Of a stretch of 64,000 bases of DNA, positions 46,679-59,484 are shown in pieces; position 1 is the first letter of the stretch; each line of letters begins with the position of its first letter. The stretch lies in NCBI GenBank assembly GCA_003254905.1, contig QANU01005145.1, positions 84,011-148,010 of the forward strand, in the 5' to 3' direction. The notes beneath the pieces are model-generated. The model saw only the letters and a program-made list of their open reading frames with translations. It was not told where the DNA came from and searched no databases. This DNA is from Nissolia schottii (Eukaryota; Streptophyta; Magnoliopsida; Fabales; Fabaceae). Position numbers and translations under genes: made by a program.

Positions 46679-47166
46679 GGGTTAAATAGGTTTTTAGTTC
46701 ATCATAAATTTGAATTTTGTTTTTTACTTCTCATAAATTTTTTGCTAAAAATCGTCTTTCATAATTTTTTTTTGTAAGATTTTAGTCTCTGTCATCATGT
46801 TAAATCATTAACTGCTAACATGACAGTTAACTTGGTCACATGACAGGTCAATTCCATACACATAACACGATTAACCCAATCATTGCTTCCTATGCTTACT
46901 CTCATGCAGCTCTACGTACGATTCTTCTCCGCTACAACTCTATGAGTCCTCCTCCCCGCTGCTAGTGAAGCGACCTCACCTATGCGCCCTCGCCTGCTTC
47001 TTTCCTCCCCCCTCTCTCTCACCTTCGCCACATGACCAAGTTAATGGCATAACATGACAACATGAACTAAAACCTTACAAAAAAAAATTTGACAGGCAAT
47101 TTTTAGCAAAAAATTTATGAAAGATAAAACACAAAATTTATAAGGAACTAAAAACATATTTAACCC
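46679..47166. mobile_element. Mutator-like MITE with long terminal inverted repeats
   Basis: The ends GGGTTAAATAGGTTTTTAGT and (complement) GGGTTAAATATGTTTTTAGT begin inverted repeats of more than 100 bases that include ATAAATTTTTTGCTAAAAAT. The 9-bp flanks ATAAATAAA (46670-46678) and GTAAATAAA (47167-47175) differ by one base, which fits Mutator-like elements. 488 bp, no transposase. Confidence 0.85.
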
Positions 47167-47175
47167 GTAAATAAA

Positions 47176-48775
47176 TGTATCTTTATAGAATAAGACAATA
47201 TAAACCTACACACAAAAAAAATAATATAAATACAAATGTGATGGGTAATCCATAAAAAAAAAAGTAGCTTTGATCCTCTATCGTGAATTTCTCATTTTAA
47301 AATATCTTTTTCTCTATGTGTTAACATTATATGTTCTAATATGTACACAACTTGTTAGATAGAAAGGATTTTAAAGCATATTAAAAAGATAGAATAGTTT
47401 TTATTTTGGTGAACTTTTCGAGATCCCACTACAAAAAAAGTGATGAAATAACACACTTTTCATACCATGATTTTAGGCTGAACAACCAGTTGGCTCAACC
47501 CACTGACCTGCTAACCCTCTTTGGGTTAAGTTGGGTTGGCAGGTTGTGACCGATTGAATTGTCACTTATATGCTCGAGTGTCAGGTTTGAATTGTACCCG
47601 ACCAACGTATCCTTATTTTATTATTACTATTATTATTATTATTTTATATTTATTAAAAAATTATTATTAGATTTATTTTCTTTTTGGGCCTAAACCCATT
47701 TTATACATTAAAAGATAATATATTTTTTAATTAAAAATAAACTTTTATTAAAAAAACAAATTAGATAAAAAAATTTATCCAAAAACAAAATTATGATGAG
47801 ACACCTACAACTCGCCTAACCCAACCTATTTTGAGCAAGTTGAATGATTGGCAGGCACTTGACAAATTATTAAAAATGACATGACATATCTTAAGCGGGT
47901 CAGGTCTCTTACACGGGCGGGTCTGATCTGACCCTACCCGTGTACAACCCATGCTTCGGTGGACCATAACTAAATGAACAGCTATCTGAGCCATGTTTTC
48001 ATTTTTTATCAGTACCTCTGCCAACAGAGTCACCCTCTTCCTCTACTGGTTGCCACCTTCGCCTCTGATCTCCGCTTTTGCCACCGCCAACGGAGTAACA
48101 AAGCATCATCGCCATCCATATCCGCCGTTGATCCCCCTTGTACGAAGATCTATCCTGCTTTCGCCAACTCAATCACAATCTCTAAATCTAATTAGTTTTC
48201 TCTACTACTTACTGCATCGGAAACATCATCAACGTCAGGGCTTCGACGAGTGGTGTTTGCTAGAGGTTTGTTCTTGTTTCTTCTTCACGATCTCATTGTT
48301 GTCATTTTATGTTGTTGCATTTTGGTAGTTAAGGAGGTCTAATTTAGGTTTAATTTTGTTTTTACGTTTGTGAGGATGATTTTCCCAGTGGAATGCGTCT
48401 TGTGCACGCATGTCTTGGTGATGTTTGATGAAATTCCTCAGCTACTAATATACAGTTCCCATGGTTTTGCTTTCCTTCTGGTCTTGGAAAATCTTATATT
48501 GATATAAGCAGGTTTACTTCAAATATATATAGCAGAATTCTTAGACTTTCTCCGTAACCACTCCTGAACAAGGATCCAGTTAACCCACCAATTCAATCCA
48601 ATCTTCCAACTTTTTTGGGTTAGGTCGGGTCGGGTCATCAAGGGTCAAGTTTAAGTGATGTAACTCGACCAGGAAGTTGTTTATCCTTATTTTGTTATTT
48701 AATTATTATTTTTATATTTAGTAATAAAAAAAAAAATCAACTTCAGCTCCAAAATAAAATTAAAAAAAAAAAACC
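47176..48775. other. intergenic region upstream of SRP19, no recognised gene
   Basis: It contains a (TTA)n tract near 47625 and several GGGTTGG/AACCCAACC-type words on both strands (47500-47560, 47815, 48600-48650), as in decayed MITEs. A CT-rich stretch at 48000-48190 leaves short open frames. No element edges or gene could be supported. Confidence 0.45.
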
Positions 48776-49553
48776 ACCCACCGATCCCATTCTCTCTGTC
48801 GAACTCTCACTCACCGCTTCCTTCTCCCTTCCGCTCACGGCGCCGGCGTCACCACCCCTCCACTCTCCTTTTCCATCTTTCTCAGACTCTCACTCTTCCA
48901 TCTCCCTCAGGCCCTCACCGTCGAGCGCCTCCACACCGCAGCCGCCTGCAAAGAAGCCCACCGTACGTCATCACTCATCGCTTCTCTCCTTTTTTTTCTG
49001 TTCCTTCTGTTATGTACTGTTTTCTTTCCTTATAAACCTAGCCTGATGGGGGTATTTGGGCCTTCTGGTGTGTTCATTAAGAAGATCACGAAGAAGTTGC
49101 TCCCATCATGCTTTGGTTGATTGTGTTCTATTGCAAACTTCAATTTCCTTAATTTGGTATGCTTGCTGATTGAACTTTTGGAGTGTGCTGATTTTGCTTA
49201 TCACAATTTGGAAACAATTCAGCGACATGTATTATGAGCTTAGACTTTGGTTAATTGATGAATAATTCATGAATATCGTTCCAATCTAGACTTCATCGGT
49301 AAGACCTTGCTTTTCTTCGTTTTCATATTCATCATACTTAGATCTCAATATTCGATTTTGAGTTTCGTATTTCGCTTTCAAGCTGCTAGTGATTTTTGTT
49401 TGTGTTTTTTTTTTTTTTTTTTTAAATATTTTGACCTGCGTTACTTGCTCAGGTTTTGGATCTGGTGGGATTAACGTGCTAATAGCATATTAGCGAGTTT
49501 AATTTGTTGTTTTTTTTTTTTTTTAGTTTATGTGTGAACTGTGAATCAGGAAT
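48776..49553 (+). promoter_or_regulatory. SRP19 5' untranslated region with a leader intron
   Basis: 48780-48961 is GC- and CT-rich (CTCACTCACCGCTTCC, CACGGCGCCGGCGTC), as in many plant first exons. A donor site GTACGT lies at 48964 and an acceptor TGAATCAG ends at 49549, five bases before the start codon. A leader intron is inferred. No clear TATA box is seen, which is common in housekeeping genes. Confidence 0.5.
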
Positions 49554-52500
49554 ATGGATGGTGATTTGCCCAATATAAAGAGATGGATTGTGTTGTACCC
49601 TGTTTACATAAATTCAAAGAAGACAATGGCTGAAGGAAGGCGAATTGGCCTCAGCAAAGCGTGCGAGAACCCTACTTGTGTTGAGATTGGTGATTGCTGC
49701 AGCTATCTCAAGCTCCCTTTTGCAATTGAGGTCTGTTGAGCTTTGGATTTCTCTATTGCTACTGAATTTTTGTGCGTCTGTGTAGTTGCATGATTCTCTG
49801 AAATGCTGTTGTGTGTGCTTGATTAGTGGAAAGTGTATTTTGTGTAACTTTGCTTGCAACACAGATTGACAAGGCTTACCCGCGCGATTTCATGCAAAGA
49901 GGGAGAGTTAGGGTGTTGTTGAAAAAGGAGGATGGCACTCTATTAAATCCCGAGATCTCATCCAGTAAGAAACTCATTAATCGTTATAGTATATATTCTA
50001 TACTTGTATTGCTGGCTGTACTTATTATATATACAATAATAGCATTGTATTGTATTCGAGCAGCGGGTATAGGTTAAGGGATATAACCCTACAACCCTTT
50101 TTAGCTACCCATTGTATGTTATATTTATATAAATCTGGAACATTATCACACTTTTGATAATTTGCATCTAATACCACAATGGCTTGAAACCCTACAGCAT
50201 TATGTGTCTTAGGTTGTTGCTATGTACTAGAATGTCCCTTGCAAAAAAAACCAGAGTTGCCAATCCTAGATAGCGGTGCGTAGCGGCAGAGCCGAAAAAA
50301 GCAATAGCAGGATAACGCAAAGCGGGATGAACAAATATTAATGTTAATAAACAAAAAAAGCTTCCACAATCATACTCATTCATCATTACTAATTGGAAGG
50401 CATAATCCATACTCTAAAAGCAAGCAATCACTATGAAGTTAATGTATAACTAAGAAGTCAATAATATTAAATACCAAGTCTCATACTCTCATAGGAGCAA
50501 TAAACATAAAAGATACTACTAATTCTCTAATTCCTATTTCCCAAAAACCCAAACTAAGTCACTTGTAGTATAGTAGTATGTGACTGTGTAAGGTGTAATG
50601 CCTATGTGCAATTTTCTTCCCCAATTTCCTTTCCATTTACAGTTATCAAAAAGCAAAAAAAAGGAGTCTTAAACTCATCAATCAATCATCATCTTCATCC
50701 ATAAGATTGATCTCTTCAACATCTTCCTTGCTACTAGAGCTCGACTTATAGATCTCTTCAAAGTGATTCACATCCTCATCTGTCTCATTCTCATAATCAA
50801 ACAACCATTCATCTTGTATTGGCTACTCCTTCTCATTCCTTCTTGTGCTAGAAGTCCTTTGACTTGAAGTAGTAGCTTTGCCTTTGCCTTTGTCTTTGTT
50901 CAATCTTGAAGCAAGCTTGAGTGTTTTTAAGGCTGTGTTTGGTTGTTGAGACGGGACAGGAATACAAAGACATGGGGACAGAAACATAAAAAATAAGAGG
51001 ATAAGTCAGTCTTGTATTCTTTTTGGTGACAGTGTACAGGACACACTTACTTGTATCTGTATCTTGTTTGGTTTAATAGAGATAAGATAGAAAGTACATT
51101 CCAAATGACTTAAAATACCCTTATTGTATTAATTTAATAGAAAAATTAAAGAAAAACACATTATCCTAATCTGAACGGTTGTGTCTCGGTTTCTTGTTTT
51201 TGCGTCTCAACAAAACGGAAGTACAAAAAATACACTAATTTTCTGTCCTGATGTCTTAACAACCAAACAAGATTGTGTCTTTCTGTCTCTGTATTTTTGT
51301 CTCGTCTCGGCAACCAAATGCAACCAAAGTCAAGTCTTCATCATCATATACCAATTCATCTTCATCTCCCGAGTCCATCTTCCTCGTAAACCACTCATTC
51401 CATTCATCCACTTCATGTAGGACAATCGGATCAATCACATCGCTAGCATCAAACCGGTCTTTGAGATCTTGATTATACTTGACAAAGACCAAGTCTTGCA
51501 ACTTTTGATGCAAAACCTTGTTTCTTTTCTTGGAATGAACCTAAGACATTATAATTTAAACTTCAAATTTAGTTCAAAAGGAACTAATCTAGATGAAAAT
51601 TTGTAGAGGAGAAGTATGTGATATTTTCTTACATGCTCAAAAATGCTCCAATTACGTTTGCACCCCAAAGAACTACAAGTCAAACTTAGCACTTTGATGG
51701 CAAATTTCAGTAAGTTAGGGGTGGAGGTACCATAATTTCTCCACCATTCAGCTGTGATTTAAAAGCAATCAATTAAAAACATAACATTAATAATTGGAAA
51801 TTTGGGATGGAAGGAAATGGAAGTCTTACCGGGAGCCATTGATTCCCTATTGAAGACCGCATATCTCATCCCAAATATGTCTTCAACCTTCTTATAAAGT
51901 GACATTTGTTTCATGATTAGCTGAGCTTTCTCTTCATCAACCAACCTCTCCATACACTTGTAGAGTCCTTCCACCTCTTTTGGATACTCCAATTCATGGT
52001 TGCCATAGAAGAACTTGGGGTTTAAGAAATGGCTAGCTGCATGCAACGAATGATGAAGCTGTGACTCCCATCTTCTATCAATAATAGCAAAGACATCTCT
52101 GTACTTCTCTTCCTTCTTTTTGAAAAGTTCAGCAATCATTTCCTTAGCCCTATCCATTGCCTCATAGATATATCCTATGATAGGCTTTTTCTCATGGTCA
52201 ACAAGCCTAAGGACTTTGACAAGGGGCCCCATAGCATTTAGAGTGAATACAACATCACTCCAAAATGTTTCCAACAATGCAGTATTACATGCTACCTTCC
52301 CCTTTGCATCTTTAGCTAGGTTAGTATTCATCCACACTTTTGAAGTGAACATTCTCCTAAGATTGGGTTTGAGCTTTTGCAATCTTTGCAATGTAAGAAA
52401 GCAAGTGGCAAACCTTGTCACTCCATGCCTAACCAACTCTACATTGTTTGTGAACTTCCTCATTATGTTCAAGGCCATTGTATGATTGCAGATGTAGCTC

Positions 52501-55500
52501 ACAAGCTTTATCCCTCTCGCTATTTCACTTTTAACCTGAGGAAGCTTTCTGATGTCTTTCAACATCAAATCAAGACAATGTGCGGTGCATGGGGTCCAAA
52601 AGAGATTCTTCCTCTTAACTTCAAACAACTTACCTAAGAAATCGAATAAAAATACATAATCGACCAAAGACCAATTATGAAAGGAACTAAGGAAGTAAAA
52701 GGTAAGTAAGTTTAGCAACTCTTACAAGCAAGGACATAATTACTTCCATTGTCAGTGATTACTTGAACAACATGCTTCTCTCCAATCTCCTCTACAAAGC
52801 TATCCAATAGCTCATACACCTTTTGCCCAGTCTTCACATACTCAGAAGCATCAATACTCTTTTTAAACATTGTCCCATATGGACAATTGACCATGAATTA
52901 TTCAAGGTCCTATTTTTTCGATCGGTTCAAGCATCAGACATTATGGAGCATACAAACTGCAACCATTGCTCCTTATGAGGCTTCGACATTTCGTTTGTGA
53001 TCTCTAACTCCTTTTTTAAGTTCATGATAGGTTGCAGGCTTGAGATATGGACCATATAACCCAATAGCTTCAACCATTTGTATATAGCTCTTCGTCCTTG
53101 AAACATTGAATGAAATCCCATTCCTATAGAAGAATTGAGCAATGTATTGGATTGCTCTCGCCCTTGCCTCTTTATCACAACCATCTTTGATGTTTGTTGG
53201 TGAGCTTTTCCTAGTTTCATTTGTGCCTCTCGACTCTTAAAAAGATGCAAATGCATAGGCCCCTTGATACGTGCACAAGGGGGTAAAAAATAATAAATAA
53301 ACTGGACATTACATCACTAGTGGGCAAGATGAAGATTTCAACATGCTACAAATTGATGTTATTTTATTCCAACTATGTTGGGTCATTATCTTGTTTTAGT
53401 TATGTTTTGTTTATTTATTCTAAGTATTTAGATTATTTTATTTTATTAGCCCAATCTTAGGTCTATTGTTAGGGGGCTTATCTTTAGCTTAAATTAGTTT
53501 TTAGTTTAAATTTAGATGTTCTAAATACTTAAAATAAATAAACAAAACATAACTAAGATAATGACCCAACATGACCTGAATAAGATAACATCAATTCGTA
53601 GCATGTTGAAATCTTCTTGTCCACTAGTGATGTAATATCCAGTTTATTTATTATTTTTGACCGCTTTGTGCTCGTATCACCCCTTCACATTTTTGCCTCT
53701 CTTGGGTAGCCTAACAAGGGGAAAAGGATTGGAAGCCTCGATTGATCTTTTTCCGGTTTTAATATGATGAATTTCTTCCATATCCTCTTGCTCATCATCA
53801 CCTACTTGAATCTCTCTGAGATATGCTTCCTTCTCTAGGATCTTCTTCGCATAAGCTTCCTCAAGGAGAAGTTTTACATACGCTGGGACCTCCTTACAAG
53901 CACCGACATCCCCTCTCTTACCCATTTGGTGCTGCTTTGCTCGAGTGATTTCTCCACTTGTGACTTTTCCACAAAAGTCACATGTCACAGTCTTCTTATT
54001 GTTGATGTCTTGCAAACTGTTCCATTACCAAGCAAAGTCAACATTGTCACCGATGGGTTTCACCAATAGAGGTGGAGGAGGAGGAGCACTTGAACCTCCA
54101 ACTTGTGCCATGACTGAACGGCAGAACAGCAGAACCAGAAAAAAAATGAGAGATGTGATCAAATAAAAATAAAAGAAGTGATCAAGTGAAGTGAGTGATC
54201 AACTAAAAGTAAAAGAAGTGATCAAGAGAACAAGTAAAAGGCTTCAGAGTGAAAAGAGAAAAGAGAACAGAACAGAGAAGGGAAACTGAGAAAAGAGAGA
54301 GGGAAAGAGAAGGATTCTGCTTCTGCAGAATGGAAAAAGAAAACAGAACAGAGAAGGGAGGGAGATTGAGAAAAGAGAGGGAAAGAGAAGGAAAAAGAAA
54401 CCTCTAAGTCGCTGCCGGTTCCCGCTGCAGATGCCGGTAGCAGAGCAGAAGGTTGAGGACGAGTGGAAGGAAGACGGAACTGCAGAGCAGAGCAAAAGGT
54501 GGAAGACGTGAAAATGGGATTACTTACAGCCGTAGCGTTTCACATTTACAGCTATGAAAATGGGAGGGAAAGGGGAAATACCAATTATACCCTTATTTTT
54601 ATTGCTTCAATAATTTGAAACCATGAAAAAGTTGGGTATTTCACCCTAAGCCCTAATCGCAGCCACCACACAGGAGTAGCGCCTGTGATGTACCGCAATT
54701 CGCGGCCGCCCCAGCTGCGATGCTGAACACCCACGCTCCGCTGCGATAGCGTGCTATTGTCTACTCTGCAAAAAACTTGGTTAAAAATTGTCAACGGCCT
54801 TAGAAGTCCACCCCATTTCCGTCTCATGCTTCCTAGAGTGTTGCTCTAACATTGTAGGTAAGTTTTACCACTATTGGGTTGTGTGGTGTATGTGATTGTA
54901 ATATTATACTCTTTGCAGCCTTACGAGGATTCTTGATCCTCTTGTTTTGTACATTTTCCATCCTTAACTAATTCTTCTTTTATAAGAAAGAAATCTAGCT
55001 ATGAGAAGGAATTCCTGAGGACACTATTGATATACTTACTAGCATTAGAGTCAATATTGATCAGGATTTGTAGTGACATGGTGTTACATATTAAGAGCCA
55101 TTTATGATAATAAATAAGTTTGATCACGGAATGCCCTTGTGGTAGGTGCTTGTTATGCTGCTTTGTTGGTGCAAATATGTAGTAGATGTAGGCTATGAAG
55201 GTCATTGCTATGAGCTGCCCTCTCCCCCTTCTTCTTTCTGTTGATATGAATATGACCTGGCTCACTGAGGTTGAAGCACACCGGCCTAAAGTTCGTGTTA
55301 ATATTTCTTTTAAACTGTGAATGGATTAAGCCAAGCTTTTTAATTTTTCTAGATTAAAATTGTTTAAGCTGTTGAGTGAAGTTGATGGCTTCTCTTTTAT
55401 TCTGTAACAATAAATACAAAGCAAAAGAATAAGAAAATTATTTTTCTGGCAGTTATTTACCATTAGTTTGTTGCATTTGATGAGTAGACATAATAGACAA

Positions 55501-56036
55501 TATATAATTAGGAATTGATGCAGAAAGGAAGTGGGGGCAGCATTGATTGTGAAAGAGTATGGTAGAATGTCGTCTTAAGTGATTTGATCATAAGTGGGGA
55601 AAACCTATAGAAGCTCTACTAGGGTAGTAAAGGATAGTAGATCAAATTGAGAGTAGCCAATAGTTGGATGTTGCAGGAAACCAAGAAAAGTAGGCGAAAG
55701 CATTAAAGAAGATTTAAATTTTGATGGTTTGTCTATAAATACGGTGTACTATTGGTCACTATGGTATCATATAATTCATGTTGTCAATTCCACCTAGTGG
55801 ACCGGGGGTTGGTTGGTGGTTGTTGCATTTTCCACTAGTTGCTTTGACATACAAATCTGGAATTTGTCTCATGTTATCATTTTTATTGTTGTTGTTCTGC
55901 AGGAAAGCAACTAATGCTTCGCGTTGCAGAGATGGTACCTAGACATCATGGAAGGACTAAGAAGCAGGAGCCTGCATCAACATCAACTACTGGACCTCCC
56001 ACCAAATCTGGGAAGGGTGGAAAAAAGAGGAGATAA
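49554..56036 (+). CDS. SRP19: signal recognition particle 19 kDa subunit (three coding exons)
   Basis: SRP19 binds the tips of helices 6 and 8 of the 7SL RNA in the nucleolus and cytosol and prepares it for SRP54, so that ribosomes making secretory proteins can be taken to the ER. The coding exons are 49554-49730, 49865-49964 and 55903-56036. All junctions are GT-AG, and the joined frame is 136 codons, a normal plant length. Family features seen: the N-terminal RRM-like start (KRWIVLYPVYINSKKT), EGRRI, KACENPTC, then YPRDFMQRGRVRVLLKKEDG, the C-terminal MLRVAEMVPRHHGRTKKQEP, and a basic tail ending GKGGKKRR. No stop or frameshift is seen. Intron 1 is 134 bp; intron 2 is 5938 bp because an hAT element lies in it in antisense. 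The gene should still be functional if the intron is spliced out. Confidence 0.93.
50931..51325. mobile_element. Tourist-like MITE, copy 3
   Basis: The ends GGCTGTGTTTGGTTGTTGAG and (complement) GGTTGCATTTGGTTGCCGAG are inverted repeats that continue with GAC, CGGGAC and ATACA-AGACA words. Flanks are TAA and AAA. It lies inside the last coding exon of the hAT transposase, between EDLTL and KTLKLASRLN. Confidence 0.82.
53266..53679. mobile_element. foldback MITE with arms of about 170-190 bp
   Basis: Left arm from GATACGTGCACAAGGGGG and right arm (complement GATACGAGCACAAAGCGG) match for about 170-190 bases, including ATAATAAATAAACTGGA, CATTACATCACTAGTGG and CAACATGCTAC. The whole 414 bp could fold into one hairpin. 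Flanking CCCCTT is repeated at both sides. It interrupts the hAT transposase between NVKG and PMHLHLFKS. Confidence 0.85.
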
Positions 56037-57170
56037 CTCTTTTCAAATATTGTCTTAACATGTCGATGTAGAGTGTCTTGCTGGATGTTTTTCTAAGATG
56101 AAGATAATCCTTCTTCTTTTAGCACAAAGTTCTAACAGATTTTTCTTGAAATTTGACATGAAGCTTACAGGACAATCTAGTTTTCTTTAAACTTTTTCAT
56201 CCTTTTATTTATTCCGAAGTTGGAGGGTAAAACCATAGTTATCTGTGCTTTTTAGCTAAGAAGCAGCTTTTTAATAATAAGGGAACACCTCTATTGTGTT
56301 GAGTGATGTTAATGGACTTGGATCGTGGTGAATCTTTCATAAACCATATTTATCCTTCAGAGCAATTTAAAATTTTAAATGTGTAAGTTTTATTTTAAAA
56401 AAAATCATGAGCCGAAGGCCACCTAGGGTTGGTTCTAGGCATTGAACACCCAATTATATGACACTATATGACATTTGTACTTCATTAATAGGCTTTTGCC
56501 CCTAATTTAGGCCTTGCCATTCTCATCATCTATTAGCGGGTTTTATGATGGATGTCTTCCCGCGAGTTTCAGTATCTCTGTATTTGGTCTTTATCTTTAC
56601 AGCTACCATTTGCTCCTTTTTTATTTGAAATAATTATAGAATACTCCCCCTGCACATGAATGAATGAAAGGTGGAAACTAGGGGAAATGTATTTTGAAAC
56701 TCAATCAGTAATCTCTTTAGTCAAATGTCAGCATGTGATGAGTGTCTTTGTTATCAAAGGAGAAAGGTCGAATTGGTTGTGAACTTGTGAAGTTTTATTC
56801 AATGCTAATGCTACATATGCATTCACTGAGAAAAACTGAAGATTGTGCTCAAATCGTGTGGTCTTCACTGTATTGTTCCTTTTAAATTCCTGACCTGAGG
56901 AGGCTGCAGATTTCATGCCAATAAGGCATAACTAGCTCATCCCAAAACAATTGAAAAAATTGTCTTCTTGCACTAAACAAATTTAGACTGATATTACGAG
57001 AGAAACTGGTTTATTTATTTATCAATTACAAAAAGTGTGTACAAAAGATATGATGACAAGGCAAAAGACAATACCAACATTAGAAGGGTAAAAGTAAGTG
57101 TCAACTCTCTCTCACGCCTCTCTCGTTTCTCATCATTTTTTATAGGTACAAATATTGATAAACTTTTATG
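56037..57170 (+). other. SRP19 3' region and intergenic DNA
   Basis: The SRP19 3' untranslated region probably occupies the first few hundred bases, although no single clear polyadenylation signal stands out. After that no gene or repeat is recognised. Confidence 0.4.
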
Positions 57171-57687
57171 AAATATTATACAAATTTTTAAATAATGATA
57201 CACAAACTTTTATATATATAAACGTATACACCAATCAATTTTAAAATTTGATAATAACATACCCATATTCTCTATCCTAACAAATATTTCAAAATAGGCA
57301 CAAACTTTTTTGTTCTCTTACACAAATTGTTCAACAAATAGAAACAAAAAATAAGACAAAAACGAAAACAAAAAAGAAAAAAAAATTCATGTTCACTTAC
57401 ATAAACTTTTGAACACGACTACACAAACTTTTAAACACAAAAATAAAAATATAACAAAAACGAAAACGAAAATTCTATATCCATTATGTCTTACGAACTT
57501 TGATGCAGGCTGTTTAATAATAGGCTGTTTAAATTGCATTAAATGGGGGTATGTATATCTTATGCTAATATTTAAACAACTTCAGATAACGTAAAGACAA
57601 ATTTTGTTTAGTGTAAAAAAAAACAATAACAACTACCAAATTTCATGCTTGGCACATAAACTACACTCTGACTCATGATTTTATTTA

Positions 57688-59484
57688 CAGAAATGCTCCA
57701 TGTACATCTCTAAATGATACACCCGTACATACACCCCTCGTTTTATACGCATTTAATGATAAATATACGTATAACGTATAATTATACTATACGTTGTCAA
57801 TGCCAATGTCACGCGAGTTGTGCTCAACGTAGTCAGTGCCAGTGGGCAACAGAATCACAAATTTTGAGATTCAAATCATTTGTAACCCCATCAGAATCCA
57901 CAATCGCCAGATCGTAATCGTTTCAACAGATAGCAGATTCCTTATCGAGAGCTCTCCCTCATTCGGACCTTTGTAATCGCAAGCTCTTCTTGCTGATGTT
58001 CGAAAATGGCAACGCAAGAAACCGTGGTAATTTTCTTCATTTTTTGTGTTGATTTTTTATGGAGATCGTTGTTTGATGTGAAAGCTTCCTTTGTTGAGAA
58101 GCTTTGTATGTTAGTCACATTTAACGTTTACGTGGAATTTTGTTGTGGTGAAGCCATATATGGCAATGCACATTAAATTCTGGCATTATGACACAGAAAA
58201 ATGTATGCACATGCCTTAAATGGACACAAGCACAAACTTTAGATGTGCTTGTACACAAACATTGCTTGCATGGTTCAGGAATTGTAATGTTTACGAAAGC
58301 ATTGCATATTTTTTTTTTGACAATCTTTTTATATTATGATGATAAATAGTGGTTTATGGCAATGCACAGTCAAATATGACATTATGTCACAGAAAATTGT
58401 TTGCACAGACTATAAGTGGGGTTGAACACAAACTTTTGGTTTGATTGTGCACAAACATTTCTTGCATGCACGAGGGACTGTCGTGGGAGGACGTGCATGT
58501 TGTCACATTCTAAGCATTTGCCCAAAAATAATCGTACATTCGCCCAAAATGTTTGCACAGACTTTAAGTGGGCTTAAGCACAAACNCAGAAATGCTCCAT
58601 GTGCATCCCTAAATGATACACCCGTACATACACCCCTCGTTTTGTACGCATTTAATGATAAATATACGTATAACATATAATTATACTATACGTTGTCAAC
58701 GCCAATGCCACGTGAGTTGTGCTCAACGTAGTCAGTGCCAGTGGGCAACAGAATCACGAATTTTGAGATTCAAATCATTTGTAACCCCATCAAAATCCAA
58801 AATCGCCAGATCGTAATCGTTTCAATAGATAGCAGATTCCTTATCGAGAGCTCTCCCTCATTCGGACCTTTGTAATCGCTAGCTCTTCTTGCTGGTGTTC
58901 GAAAATGGCAATGCAAGAAAACGTGGTAATTTTCTTCATTTTTTGTGTTGATTTTTGATGGAGATTGTTGTTTGATGTGAAAGCTTCCTTTGTTGAGAAG
59001 CTTTGTATGTTAGTCACATTTAACGTTTATGTGGAATTCTGTTGTGGTGAAGCCATATATGGCAATGCACATTAAATTCTGGCATTATGACACAGAAAAA
59101 TGTATGCACATGCCTTAAATGGACACAAGCACAAACTTTAGATGTGCTTGTACACAAACATTGCTTGCATGGTTCAGGAATTGTAATGTTTACGAAAGCA
59201 TTGCATATTTTTTTTTTGACAATCTTTTTATATTATGATGATAAATAGTGGTTTATGGCAATGCACAGTCAAATATGACATTATGTCACAGAAAATTGTT
59301 TGCACAGACTATAAGTGGGGTTGAACACAAACTTTTGGTTTGATTGTGCACAAACATTTCTTGCATGCACGAGGGACTGTCGTGGGAGGACGTGCATGTT
59401 GTCACATTCTAAGCATTTGCCCAAAAATAATCGTACATTCGCCCAAAATGTTTGCACAGACTTTAAGTGGGCTTAAGCACAAAC
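57688..59484 (+). repeat. 899-bp tandem duplication of a promoter and first exon
   Basis: 57688-58585 and 58587-59484 are near-identical direct copies that start CAGAAATGCTCCATG. They differ at a few dozen bases at most (for example GTTTTATACGC against GTTTTGTACGC). An undetermined base (58586) sits exactly at the joint. Each copy holds a possible first exon followed by a GTAATTTTC donor: 58006-58026 encodes MATQETV and 58905-58925 encodes MAMQENV. Confidence 0.88.

Larger units (their letters stand above)
50682..54111 (-). pseudogene. hAT transposase (BED finger, DUF659, dimerisation domain), broken
   Basis: It would be a nuclear DNA transposase. The minus-strand start is at 54111 (MAQVGG then five prolines). 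Codon 29 is a stop in a W-stop-W context where the family has WQW. The BED finger follows (TCDFCGK, RAKQHQ, GDVGACKEVP). A foldback element interrupts after RGKNVKG. The next part, with REAQMKLGKAHQQTSK, ISFNV and LYGPYLKPATYHELKK, is spread over frames. Then come YGTMFKKSIDAS, VVQVITDNGSNY (a catalytic-type aspartate), an intron, and LFWTPCTAHCLDLMLKDIR. A long open part follows (51759-52718) with HGVTRFATCFLTLQ and SLHAASHFLNP. Next are WWRNYGTSTP, FAIKVLSLTC and NWSIFEHV, and a last acidic exon. A Tourist-like MITE splits the tail. It is non-functional, although the 319-codon middle exon is intact. Confidence 0.87.
50252..54768 (-). mobile_element. hAT (Ac-like) element 2 inside SRP19 intron 2
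   Basis: The ends CAGAGTTGCCAAT and (complement) CAGAGTAGACAAT are inverted repeats starting with CAG. Further inside are matching GTAGCGG/CGCAGCGG words. The flanks AAAAAAAC (50244-50251) and CAAAAAAC (54769-54776) agree at 7 of 8 bases. Its length is 4517 bp including two MITEs. The transposase runs antisense to SRP19. Confidence 0.88.
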
